DNA from: Clostridiales bacterium
GTDB taxonomy: Bacteria > Bacillota > Clostridia > Saccharofermentanales > Saccharofermentanaceae
Length of the DNA: 64,000 nt
Direction of reading: 5' to 3'
Assembly (NCBI GenBank): GCA_017527865.1
Contig: JAFXPN010000018.1
Location: 1 to 64,000, forward strand
In this document: positions 27,930 to 35,536 of the stretch, in pieces
Numbering within the stretch: the stretch's first letter is position 1
Layout of the letters: each line of letters opens with the position of its first letter
The notes under the pieces: generated by a model
Databases searched by the model: none
Told to the model about the DNA's origin: nothing
The model's input: the letters and a program-made list of their open reading frames with translations, nothing else
Position numbers and translations under genes: made by a program

Positions 27930-27962
27930 TAAAAAAATCTCAACGTTCATTTGAACGTTGAG
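27930..27962 (-). terminator. Leader terminator of the T-box
   Basis: Minus-strand perfect arms CTCAACGTTCA / TGAACGTTGAG followed by A and seven T. It lies immediately after the T-box core, as expected for the terminator that competes with the antiterminator. Confidence 0.9.
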
Positions 27963-28217
27963 ACGAATTACCGTGTTACCACTCAACTTGCGATCCTCAC
28001 ATGAGGTCCGCCACTTCAGGTTCCTTCAAACCCTATGCCTTAACGCGGCCATACGGATGCGGTCTACTCGCGCTCTTCTTCCCGAAAAGCTCATTCGGCG
28101 CACCGGCTCGGAAGCGATAGTCTCTTGGCGTCCTTGCTGTCGGGATCCCAGCATCCCCGGCTCTCTGTGTGCTCAGACGGCCGGACCTTCTTCGTCACAG
28201 CCTTTTCGCATATAAAC
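27930..28217 (-). ncRNA. T-box leader (tRNA-sensing riboswitch)
   Basis: A leader of about 290 bases between a consensus promoter and the fused ligase gene. On the minus strand it carries the AG-box AGAGAG (28166-28161) followed by a CGGGGAT/ATCCCG stem, and the antiterminator T-box core AGTGGTAACACGG (27983-27971), whose TGG bulge pairs with the CCA end of uncharged tRNA, then the terminator. In the probable specifier loop (sense, around 28127-28105) the best codon is ATC (Ile) at 28118-28116: it is followed by a purine and then by CTTC, which can pair with GAAG upstream. The specifier is low confidence. Uncharged tRNA would turn the gene on. Confidence 0.85.
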
Positions 28218-28223
28218 AACGAG

Positions 28224-28252
28224 ATAATACCTTCTAAAATCATTATTGTCAA
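28224..28252 (-). promoter_or_regulatory. Near-consensus promoter of the T-box leader
   Basis: TTGACA, 17 bases, TATTAT on the minus strand. The predicted transcript start is near 28217. Confidence 0.85.
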
Positions 28253-28350
28253 CTGCATTGTTTACACGAGTTTAACATTAATCGAATGAAAAAGTCAGAA
28301 ATATCAAATACAATAATAAGGTCTGTTAATTTGTTACGAAGGGGAATCGG

Positions 28351-30447
28351 ATGATGTATCAGAAATATCTTGTTACAGGTGCAAAAGATCCTGTCGGAAG
28401 ACTGGTCGTTCAGATGTTGTTGGCGGAAGGCTGCTCGGTACGCGTGCTGGTACCGCCGGAATCGGATTACTCCCTGCTTCGCGGGATGGGTGCCGAGATC
28501 GCCGAGGGTGAGATCTTCGACAGGGATTCGCTCAAGGAGTTTCTGGCAGTGGATGATCCCAGACATTCTGCGGTCATTCACACCGAAGAGATCGTTAATA
28601 TCTCCAATAACAAGAATATGGACATGCGCCGCACCAATGTCGCGGGCGCGCAGAATATCATCGACATGGCGATGCGCGCCAAGGTCGGAAGATTTGTCTA
28701 TCTGGGATCCGCTTATTCCATCGACCCTGATTCGGTTCTGTCCGGTGAGAAGGTTCATTTCGACAGAAAGAAGGTTGACGGGGATTATGCCGCTACCAAG
28801 GCAGAGGCATCAGCTTATCTTATGGAGAAGATAAGTGTTAATAAATTCAATGCATCGCTTCTTCTGCCCACGTTCATCATCGGCCCCGGATTCTCCGAAG
28901 ATTATGATATGAACAAGATCCTCAAGAAGTATCTTGAGAATAAGGTTTCCACTATATCAGGCGGTCACGCTTTTGTAGATGTCCGTAATGTTGCTACTGC
29001 CCTTGTTGCAGTCTGTGAGAACGGCGAACCCGGCGGAGCGTATATCCTTAACGGCGAGTATAAATCGTCCAAGGAGTTTTTCTCGGAGGTATCCGAGGCA
29101 TCAGGTTCCGAGAGGGTCAAAGAGATGCCGAAGTGGCAGCAGAGCAAGTCCATGGGCAAGTTCGTGGATACCTTCTACCGCATTACCAAGAAAGATAATC
29201 CCAAGGAAGTCTATGCGCTGTTCATGAACAGCCCCGAGGCTAATTATGAGAGTACGGTCGACGGGATCCTTCCCGAGAGCGAAGTGCGTAAAGTCCACGA
29301 TTCTCTTGTAGATGTTCTGCAAAGACCCGGCAATGAGGTCCTTCCGGACAGGATAGATCTCGAGAAGGCGGCTGAGGCGGCAGAGGCTGCGAAGGAGAGA
29401 GCTGCAGCCGCGCCCAAGGAAGAGAAGCCTGCAGCTGAGGTAAAGACGGTTTCCGAGGCCGTTATCAAGCGAGCCGAAGAGTCGAATGCCAAGGCCAGGG
29501 AAGCGGGAGAAGATGCCGAGAAGAGAGCTGCTGCGGCTGCTGCAGCCCGCGAGCGCGTGCGCGCCAAGATCGAAGCGGCTAAGCTCAAGGCTGAACAGAG
29601 GGAAGAACTCGCGGAATCCACGGCTAAAGCCAATGAGATGGCTGCCGATTCTGTCGTTAAAGCGGCGCCCGACGAAGCAAAGAAGGAAGAGCCGAAGGAA
29701 GAAGAGAGCAGTTCGTTTATGCCCCGTTTGTCTGTTGCGGAAATGATGGCGCAGGCTGAGGCCAAGAAGAAGGAAGATAAGGCAAAGGCGGAGGCCAAGA
29801 AGGCAGAAGATGAAGCTGCAAAGGCTGAAGAAGAGGCTGAACCTGCAAATAACGAAGAGGGGACTGAAGTCACAACGGCCGAAGCAGAGGAAGCTGCGGA
29901 TGAAGTGACAACGGTTGAGGAAGCGGCGCCTGCAGAAGAAGCAACCGCTGCCGTACCCGAGGTCGAAGAGAAGGCTGAGGAGGCCGTTAAAGAGGCTGTT
30001 TCCCCCAAGGCTGACTTTGAGGAAGAATCCGAAGCGGCAGCACTCGAGGAGTTTGCCGAATTTGCGCCTGATGTTGAATTGACTGCTGCGGCCCCTGAGA
30101 CCTTTTCCGAGACAGAACCCGAACCTGAGGTTCCTGCCGCAGAGCCGGCACCCGAAGCAGAGTCCGAGCCTGAAGTTGCAGCAGAGTCCGAGCCTGAAGC
30201 TGATGTCGGGACAGAACCCGAACCTGAGGCTGAGCCGGAAGCTGAATCAGAACTGGCCGCTGAACCCGAGGCGGATGCTGAGGCCGAACCCGAGGCAGAA
30301 ACCGAGGCTCCTGCCGCTGAGCCTGAGGCGACAGCTGAGGCCGAAGAGAAACCGGCAGAGCCTGACAATTCTAACAAGCCTTTGTGGGAGAGAATATCCG
30401 CTGATGATATCACTGAGGAAGAGATCTTCGGTTCCGATGATTTCTGA
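28351..30447 (+). CDS. NAD-dependent epimerase/dehydratase-like protein with a very long Ala/Glu-rich tail
   Basis: A 698-residue protein in two parts. Residues 1 to about 320 are an extended short-chain dehydrogenase: YLVTGAKDPVG (a variant Gly motif; the middle Gly is Asp), FVYLGSAY, the YAATK catalytic pair near 147-151, and LLLPTFIIGPGFSEDY. The remaining 370 or so residues are low complexity: first Ala/Lys/Glu-rich and likely helical (AAEAAEAAKERAAAAPKEE), then repeats of Glu-Pro-Glu/Ala type (EPEPEAEPEAE), ending in a distinct LWERISADDITEEEIFGSDDF motif. The start has AAGGGGA five bases upstream. Substrate and role of the tail are unknown; the short C-terminal motif could be a docking peptide. 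No close operon partner. Confidence 0.8.
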   Translation: MMYQKYLVTGAKDPVGRLVVQMLLAEGCSVRVLVPPESDYSLLRGMGAEIAEGEIFDRDSLKEFLAVDDPRHSAVIHTEEIVNISNNKNMDMRRTNVAGAQNIIDMAMRAKVGRFVYLGSAYSIDPDSVLSGEKVHFDRKKVDGDYAATKAEASAYLMEKISVNKFNASLLLPTFIIGPGFSEDYDMNKILKKYLENKVSTISGGHAFVDVRNVATALVAVCENGEPGGAYILNGEYKSSKEFFSEVSEASGSERVKEMPKWQQSKSMGKFVDTFYRITKKDNPKEVYALFMNSPEANYESTVDGILPESEVRKVHDSLVDVLQRPGNEVLPDRIDLEKAAEAAEAAKERAAAAPKEEKPAAEVKTVSEAVIKRAEESNAKAREAGEDAEKRAAAAAAARERVRAKIEAAKLKAEQREELAESTAKANEMAADSVVKAAPDEAKKEEPKEEESSSFMPRLSVAEMMAQAEAKKKEDKAKAEAKKAEDEAAKAEEEAEPANNEEGTEVTTAEAEEAADEVTTVEEAAPAEEATAAVPEVEEKAEEAVKEAVSPKADFEEESEAAALEEFAEFAPDVELTAAAPETFSETEPEPEVPAAEPAPEAESEPEVAAESEPEADVGTEPEPEAEPEAESELAAEPEADAEAEPEAETEAPAAEPEATAEAEEKPAEPDNSNKPLWERISADDITEEEIFGSDDF

Positions 30448-30487
30448 CGGATCCTGAGATTTTATTTTCATATTTTACTCTGGAGAG

Positions 30488-30522
30488 AGGGGGATGCGCC
30501 GGGCAAAACGCATCCCCCTTTT
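30488..30522 (+). terminator. Terminator after the epimerase-like gene
   Basis: Perfect ten-base-pair arms GGGGGATGCG / CGCATCCCCC followed by TTTT. Confidence 0.93.
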
Positions 30523-30608
30523 CAGGTTCTTCGCAAATAGTCGAAAAGAAGGTCATCAGCACTTCGACGGTTCAGCAACACGCGTCGGCGATCAACTGAC
30601 ATGAAGTG

Positions 30609-30706
30609 TGACACAATGCCGCTGCGAGTCAGTGGTTGTGTCAATATAAGGCGTATTTTGACATAAAGACTGACTCAAGCCGGTGCCGAGTCGGAGTTTG
30701 AGTCAG
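30609..30706 (+). repeat. Two homologous hairpins with compensatory changes, upstream of maf
   Basis: Hairpin 1 (30609-30643) has arms TGACACAA / TTGTGTCA and an inner CCGCT/AGTGG pairing. Hairpin 2 (30670-30706) has arms CTGACTCAA / TTGAGTCAG and an inner CCG/CGG pairing. The two align along their length and share GAGTC in the loop. The A-to-T change in one arm of hairpin 2 is matched by T-to-A in the other arm, so pairing was kept after duplication. A third, weaker dyad (CACTTC ... GAAGTG) lies at about 30556-30608. The 365-base gap between genes otherwise holds only the terminator and the maf -10. Could be a structured RNA, a protein-binding palindrome or a mobile repeat. Confidence 0.7.
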
Positions 30707-30796
30707 CAGAAGATCAGATTTTACCCGTCTTGAAGCAGTGGGCTCCCGGCTTGATGAGCATTTCGAAAAACTGTATGCAGATGACACTGGTGCAGA

Positions 30797-30805
30797 TGGT
30801 ATAAT
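30797..30805 (+). promoter_or_regulatory. Extended -10 (TGG TATAAT), seven bases before the maf start
   Basis: TGG-TATAAT followed by seven bases and the maf ATG at 30813, with no Shine-Dalgarno between. Predicts a leaderless mRNA. Confidence 0.55.
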
Positions 30806-30812
30806 GATCGCT

Positions 30813-31409
30813 ATGAAGATAATACTGGCAAGTGCATCACCTAGAAGGAAAGAGCTGTTGGGTCTGATCACAAAAGACTTCGGGATCGTGACCCGCGAAG
30901 TTGATGAGCGGGCGGTCGAACAGCAGGTCAAACAGCGCGGCGGCGATGCGGTGATGATACAGTGTGAATTGAGCAGAGCAAAGGCCTGCGCTGTTTATGA
31001 CGGTATCCCTGCAGAGGAAAGAGGGAATGTTGTCGTTATCGGTGCCGACACTGCGGTAGTGTGCGGTGATGAGATAATGGGAAAGCCTGAAGATAAGGAA
31101 GATGCGAGGCGCATGCTCACGATGCTGTCGGGAAGGACTCATGAGGTGATCACCGGCGTGTGCGTAAAGACGCTTGACAGCGAAGTGGTGTTCACCGAGA
31201 CCACTAAGGTCAGATTCGGTGACCTCGATGAGTTTCAAAAGGATCTTATCGAGCGTTATATCAATACCGGTGAGCCTTATGATAAGGCCGGCGCATACGG
31301 GATTCAGGAAGGCGGAGCGCTGCTCGTGGATACTGTCGAAGGGGATTATTTCAATGTTGTAGGTCTTCCGGTCAGGAGACTGTCACAGATCCTCAGTCAG
31401 TTCCGGTAG
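30813..31409 (+). CDS. maf: Maf family nucleoside triphosphate pyrophosphatase
   Basis: A 198-residue cytoplasmic house-cleaning enzyme that hydrolyses non-canonical or modified nucleoside triphosphates to monophosphates. The start at 30813 gives the invariant Maf opening MKIILASASPRRKELL; upstream in-frame starts add residues unlike the family. VIGADTAVVCGDEIMGKPEDKEDARRML carries the catalytic Asp, and YDKAGAYGIQ the end motif. The 3' end overlaps the convergent gene at 31397 by 13 bases. Confidence 0.93.
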   Translation: MKIILASASPRRKELLGLITKDFGIVTREVDERAVEQQVKQRGGDAVMIQCELSRAKACAVYDGIPAEERGNVVVIGADTAVVCGDEIMGKPEDKEDARRMLTMLSGRTHEVITGVCVKTLDSEVVFTETTKVRFGDLDEFQKDLIERYINTGEPYDKAGAYGIQEGGALLVDTVEGDYFNVVGLPVRRLSQILSQFR

Positions 31410-33232
31410 TTCTTTATGTATTCGATCATCTGAGATCTCTTCAGGGGTTCGTTAAGATATGTACCCTGAAAATAAGTGCAGCCGTATTCGCGAAGTTTTG
31501 TAAACTGTTCGGCGGAGCTTACGTTCGTTGCATCTACCGGAATATCCAACTCCTTCATGAGCGAGATGATCGAGCGCGTCAGGACATCGTGGGAGGATTC
31601 CTCCTGAAGGTCATGGGTAAAGTAACCGTCGAGCTTGATGATGGACACGGGCAGCAAGGGTATGCTGTTAAGTGATGAATAGCAGCGGCCGAAGTTATCA
31701 AGGGCCATGGTGATACCTGAAGATGCGAAGGCATCCAGTGTGTTCTGGATCCCGCTGACGTTCATGCCTGCTCCGTCTGCCGGTATGTCGATTATAATGT
31801 TCTTGAGATTGCAGCCTGATTCTTCCGCAACAGACAAAAGATCTATCTGAAGGTCCGGCATCTGAAGCTGTGTGGCGGAAAGATTTACGGTCATGGTAAG
31901 CGACGGGTCGATCTCGTTTATGAGAGCGAGAGTCTCGAATGACTGTCTTAAGGACAGTTCCCCGAGTTCGAAAATATGGCCGGTCTTCTCCGCATAGAAC
32001 AGGAAGTTCATCGTGTCGACCGTCCCGTGTCCCGGACACTCCCAGCGTACAAAAGCCTCGAATCCGGTCAGTTTCTTCGCGGCATCGAACCTGGGCTGGT
32101 AGACCATAAATATCTCATTGTTGCCGAATGCCTTGTCAAACAGGTCCTTGATCTCGTCGATCGTCATATCCTCGAGGAATGAACTGCGCTTCTCGGCTTC
32201 GGAGGGTTCGAAGACCATTGCTTCCGCATTATTCTTTACAGCCTGATACATCGCTTCTTCGGCGTGCTGGATCAGTTCGCCCGCGTACATGGCATCACGC
32301 GGATACTGGGCTATTCCGGCCCGGAAGAGTCCGCCGTGTTCTTTCTTAAGCTCTGCCGATAACTTTTCCGTATATGAGATCACATCGGCATCTTCCGTAA
32401 ACCTCGTCGTGACGATCGCGAATTCGTTATTGGCGATCCTTCCGACAAAGTCCTTGGAGTCGGCTGCTTCACGCAGTCTGTGCGCCATTGTCTGAATGAA
32501 AAGATCGACGATGATGTGACCGTTGTCCGCCGAGAATCTCACGGGGTCGGAGATAGTAAGGTAGACGACGTAGATCGGCTTTATGTAGCATGTGATGCCC
32601 TTGTCGGCGGCATCCTGAAATGCCTTCTTGTAGTTAAGGATCCTGACTCCCGTGTACTCATTTATCGTGTACCTGTTGGGGAGCGTCGTCAGCGGATCGA
32701 GCGTTGTTGTCCGGGAAGTCTCCACGGCTTCAGTGTAGGCGGGCTTATCGACGATGTCCTCGTGCCTTACGATGGTTCCGGAGCGGGATGAAGTGGTCTT
32801 AGCCACCATGGCATCCGTCTCATAGCTTATGCGCTTTGCCTTCTCGTCAGACAGGATCCTGCCGAGAGTATCCATTCTCGCACCTACTCTCAGGATAAAG
32901 AACTCGAAAATGGTATCTACCAGTATCGACAGCAGGGCTACCGCGATAAGCACCAGGATGTCATAGTCTTTCTTCTGCGAATAATCCGAAGAATATACGA
33001 ATATCTGACCGACGGTTGCCGCAGTGGTTATCCAATATCCGGGGATGCCGAACAGCAGGTTTACAAAGAAACTCATGATGACGAGGAATACCGATATTAT
33101 GACTCTTGCGTATTCGATGAACACGAATTTCTGCACGAACAGACCTGCCAGGAAAAGCAGAATATAGATAACGCTCGTGACTATAAACGCGATCTTGCCG
33201 CGTATGAATATCTTCTTCGCATCATAATCCAT
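31397..33232 (-). CDS. Membrane GGDEF-EAL protein with degenerate catalytic motifs
   Basis: A 611-residue protein: about four membrane helices in the first 115 residues, a coiled linker, a GGDEF domain (LDPLTTLPNRYTINEY at its start) and an EAL domain. The GGDEF signature is ANNEF, so diguanylate cyclase activity is unlikely. The EAL domain keeps E in EAF, N in VNLS, K in IKLDGYF and Q in YFQG, but DDFG is DNFG, the EGVE-type Glu is absent (ATNVSS) and the E-x-E strand is IIDIPAD, so phosphodiesterase activity is doubtful. It probably binds cyclic di-GMP or a partner. ATG 33232 is preferred over the upstream GTG (33250) because TATAGT ends six bases before it. Confidence 0.85.
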   Translation of the reverse strand: MDYDAKKIFIRGKIAFIVTSVIYILLFLAGLFVQKFVFIEYARVIISVFLVIMSFFVNLLFGIPGYWITTAATVGQIFVYSSDYSQKKDYDILVLIAVALLSILVDTIFEFFILRVGARMDTLGRILSDEKAKRISYETDAMVAKTTSSRSGTIVRHEDIVDKPAYTEAVETSRTTTLDPLTTLPNRYTINEYTGVRILNYKKAFQDAADKGITCYIKPIYVVYLTISDPVRFSADNGHIIVDLFIQTMAHRLREAADSKDFVGRIANNEFAIVTTRFTEDADVISYTEKLSAELKKEHGGLFRAGIAQYPRDAMYAGELIQHAEEAMYQAVKNNAEAMVFEPSEAEKRSSFLEDMTIDEIKDLFDKAFGNNEIFMVYQPRFDAAKKLTGFEAFVRWECPGHGTVDTMNFLFYAEKTGHIFELGELSLRQSFETLALINEIDPSLTMTVNLSATQLQMPDLQIDLLSVAEESGCNLKNIIIDIPADGAGMNVSGIQNTLDAFASSGITMALDNFGRCYSSLNSIPLLPVSIIKLDGYFTHDLQEESSHDVLTRSIISLMKELDIPVDATNVSSAEQFTKLREYGCTYFQGTYLNEPLKRSQMIEYIKNYRN

Positions 33233-33238
33233 GAGAAC

Positions 33239-33244
33239 ACTATA
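33239..33244 (-). promoter_or_regulatory. -10-like box (TATAGT), six bases before the GGDEF-EAL start
   Basis: Minus-strand TATAGT, six bases, ATG. There is no Shine-Dalgarno and no convincing -35. Confidence 0.35.
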
Positions 33245-33287
33245 CAGCACGCGTTTTAAGGAATAATGAACAAAGAATTAAAAAGGA

Positions 33288-33974
33288 TTAATCTTCTATA
33301 AGCTCTCTCCAGGAAGTAAAGAAATAATCGGAATCTTCTGTCATGGAAACCCATGATCTTTCAGATCCGGCGCCGACCGGATCTTTGACCGCGCAAGTCA
33401 TGAATCCGCCTTTTGATGCCCCGGAAAGCGCGGCGGGAACATCCTCGAACACTATCGTCCGGGACGGCAGGGAAGACAGGAGCGATGCCGTGTGAAGAAA
33501 GATATCGGGGCGGGACTTATCGGGAAATCCCGGAAGACCGGACAGAGTGACTATACTGTCAAACATGCCGAGGATGCCGAGCCTTGTAAACGCGGATCTG
33601 ATATTGCGCGGGGTGAGCGCCGTAGCGCAGGCGGTCTTAAAGCCTGCGGCGCGGGCCGCTGCAAGATACTCATATGCCCCGTCCTTAAGCGGAACCTCAT
33701 AAGCATAAGCGTGATCCACAAAAGCGTTCCACTCGTTCATGATGCTCTCGGGAGTGTCCGGAAGGCCGAACCGTTCTTTGGTGTAGACGGCGGCATCTTC
33801 TATGCGGGCTGATTTGACATAGTCCGTATAGTCGGGGGTGACTTCAAAGCCGCGCGAATTTAAAAAGACGATATCCGCCTGATTCCATACTGTCATGGAA
33901 TCAAGCAGGGTACCGTCTATATCGAATATCAACGCATCCGCTTTCTGTTTGATCTCAGAAAGTAAAGGGAGCAT
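33288..33974 (-). CDS. HAD superfamily hydrolase (beta-phosphoglucomutase-like)
   Basis: A 228-residue phosphatase or phosphomutase. The start at 33974 is chosen because its ATG overlaps the fumarase stop (TGATG) and the next residues lead into DALIFDIDGTLLDSM, the HAD nucleophile motif; a longer upstream frame only runs through the fumarase gene. Motif II/III are present (ACATALTPRNIRSAF, Lys in DKSRPDIF), and motif IV is VFEDVPAALSGA. The substrate is unknown. Coupled to the fumarase operon, perhaps for repair of a phosphorylated side product. Confidence 0.85.
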   Translation of the reverse strand: MLPLLSEIKQKADALIFDIDGTLLDSMTVWNQADIVFLNSRGFEVTPDYTDYVKSARIEDAAVYTKERFGLPDTPESIMNEWNAFVDHAYAYEVPLKDGAYEYLAAARAAGFKTACATALTPRNIRSAFTRLGILGMFDSIVTLSGLPGFPDKSRPDIFLHTASLLSSLPSRTIVFEDVPAALSGASKGGFMTCAVKDPVGAGSERSWVSMTEDSDYFFTSWRELIED

Positions 33975-34585
33975 CAATGCATGAACTGGACTTTCTTCGA
34001 GATCTCGGGAACGAGCTGTTCTTTTCTCTCGTTGAACTTCACCTTGTTGTCGTCGATGAGATTGCCGCCGTGGCAGTCGATCGATACGATCAGAGGTCCG
34101 AATTCCTTGCCCTTGAATCTCCACATTGCCTCGGGCATTCCGAGGTCGAGCCACTCAACGCCTTCGACCTTCTCGATGCATTCTGCGGCAACGACCGCGC
34201 ATCCGCCGGGGAAGATAGTATGCACAGCCTTGGACTCTTTGCATCCTTCTGTCGTCTTAGGGCCCATTCCGCCTTTGCCGATAACGATCTTAACGCCTGT
34301 AGCCGCAAGGAATTCCTTCTCGGCCTTCTCCATTCTCATGGATGTGGTAGGTCCTACTGCAACGCACTTCCATGTGCCGTCATCGTTCTTCTTCATGATG
34401 GGACCTGCGTGGAATACTGCGGCGCCCTTAAGGTCGACGGGGCATTCCCTTCCCTGAACGACGACTCTGTGGTGAACGTCGTCTCTTCCTGTTGTGATGT
34501 CGCCTGTAAGGTAGATTACATCGCCGATATGGATCTTCTCGATATCCTCATCCGTTACAGGTGTAGTCAGATGCCAAATGCTCAT
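33974..34585 (-). CDS. fumB: Class I fumarate hydratase, beta subunit
   Basis: A 203-residue beta subunit (C-terminal domain of iron-sulfur fumarases): LTTPVTDEDIEKIHIGDVIYLTGDITTGRD at the start, GPTTSMRMEKAE, GKGGMG and MPEAMWRFKGKEFGPLIVSID later. With the alpha subunit it interconverts malate and fumarate. Its start overlaps the alpha stop by four bases (ATGA) and its stop overlaps the HAD gene. The enzyme would feed fumarate to the reductase encoded at 55060-57871. Confidence 0.93.
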   Translation of the reverse strand: MSIWHLTTPVTDEDIEKIHIGDVIYLTGDITTGRDDVHHRVVVQGRECPVDLKGAAVFHAGPIMKKNDDGTWKCVAVGPTTSMRMEKAEKEFLAATGVKIVIGKGGMGPKTTEGCKESKAVHTIFPGGCAVVAAECIEKVEGVEWLDLGMPEAMWRFKGKEFGPLIVSIDCHGGNLIDDNKVKFNERKEQLVPEISKKVQFMH

Positions 34586-35481
34586 AATGTAACTCCTTTG
34601 CTCGTGACGAAATCATATGTGAAGTCGGGATTGATCTTGATGCAAGCTCTTCTGTGAGCCCAGCATGCTGTGGAAAGTCCGACTGCGAGAGTAGCAGGGT
34701 GACGTGCAGCCTGCTCGATATTTACGCCCATAACGGAAAGCTTACCGGAAAGTCCGCCGGGTCCGAGGCCCAGCTCGTTCAAGCCCTTCTCGAGCTCTTC
34801 TTCCATCATCGCGGCCTTGGGGTTGGGGTTGTGAGAACCTACGGGACGCAGCAGCGCCTTCTTGGAAAGCTTGGCAGCAACTTCAGCGGAACCTGCGATA
34901 CCTACTCCGAGAAGAACGGGAGGGCAGGCATTGACGCCGTAAGATGTCATCTGGTCGAAAATGATCCTGACTATACCCTCATAACCTTCGAGCGGCATGA
35001 GGACTTTTGCCATACCGGGCAATGAGCATCCGCCGCCTGCCATATAGACATAAAGTTCGATATCGTCCCTGTCGGGCACCAGTTCCCAGTCGATCCACGG
35101 AACGCGTACGCCGACATTGTTGCCTGTGTTGATCTCATCGAATACCTGAACTGCATTGTGTCTCAAAGGAGCGCGCTCTGTAGCCTTGAGGACTGCCTGT
35201 TCGAGTGCTTCGGGAAGCTCGTTCTGATAAGGGAATCCCGTTCCGACCTTCGCGAAAAACTGTATGATGCCGGTATCCTGGCATGAAGGGCGCTTGAGCT
35301 TATTTGCAAGATCCATATTATCGGCCATCGCCTTGTAGATGGTGGGAGCAAAACCCTCTGTCTCGACAGTTGCCATTTCCTTGATCTTCGCATCCACATC
35401 ATCGGGAAGATGGGATCCCGCATAGCAGATGAAGGAGGAGATAAGGTCTGACAGCTGATCTATAATCTTCTCGTCGTGCAT
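34582..35481 (-). CDS. fumA: Class I fumarate hydratase, alpha subunit
   Basis: A 299-residue subunit carrying the oxygen-sensitive [4Fe-4S] cluster. The start at 35481 is chosen because GGAGG lies seven bases upstream; longer frames run into the divergent gene. RPSCQDTGIIQFFAKVG contains one cluster Cys, and ACPPVLLGVGIAGSAEVAAKL another. L(+)-tartrate dehydratase is a close alternative, but the neighbouring fumarate reductase genes in the same window favour fumarase. TGC-TATAAT at 35516-35524 on the minus strand is the likely promoter, giving a leader near 28 bases. Confidence 0.93.
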   Translation of the reverse strand: MHDEKIIDQLSDLISSFICYAGSHLPDDVDAKIKEMATVETEGFAPTIYKAMADNMDLANKLKRPSCQDTGIIQFFAKVGTGFPYQNELPEALEQAVLKATERAPLRHNAVQVFDEINTGNNVGVRVPWIDWELVPDRDDIELYVYMAGGGCSLPGMAKVLMPLEGYEGIVRIIFDQMTSYGVNACPPVLLGVGIAGSAEVAAKLSKKALLRPVGSHNPNPKAAMMEEELEKGLNELGLGPGGLSGKLSVMGVNIEQAARHPATLAVGLSTACWAHRRACIKINPDFTYDFVTSKGVTL

Positions 35482-35536
35482 AGAAAAACCTCCATTAAGG
35501 ATTTTAAGTCTTTTAATTATAGCATAAAGTTGTATA

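Noticed and set aside
27958..28215. 85-codon frame on the plus strand upstream of the ligase gene
   Set aside because: It lies wholly within the T-box leader transcribed from the other strand.
29244..30413. 389-codon Ser/Ala-rich frame on the minus strand
   Set aside because: Mirror of the GAG/GCN-rich tail of the epimerase-like gene; low complexity explains the lack of stops.
30448..30812. Possible insertion-sequence remnant because of the inverted repeats
   Set aside because: No transposase fragment and no flanking direct repeats; the two hairpins are homologous to each other rather than being ends of one element.
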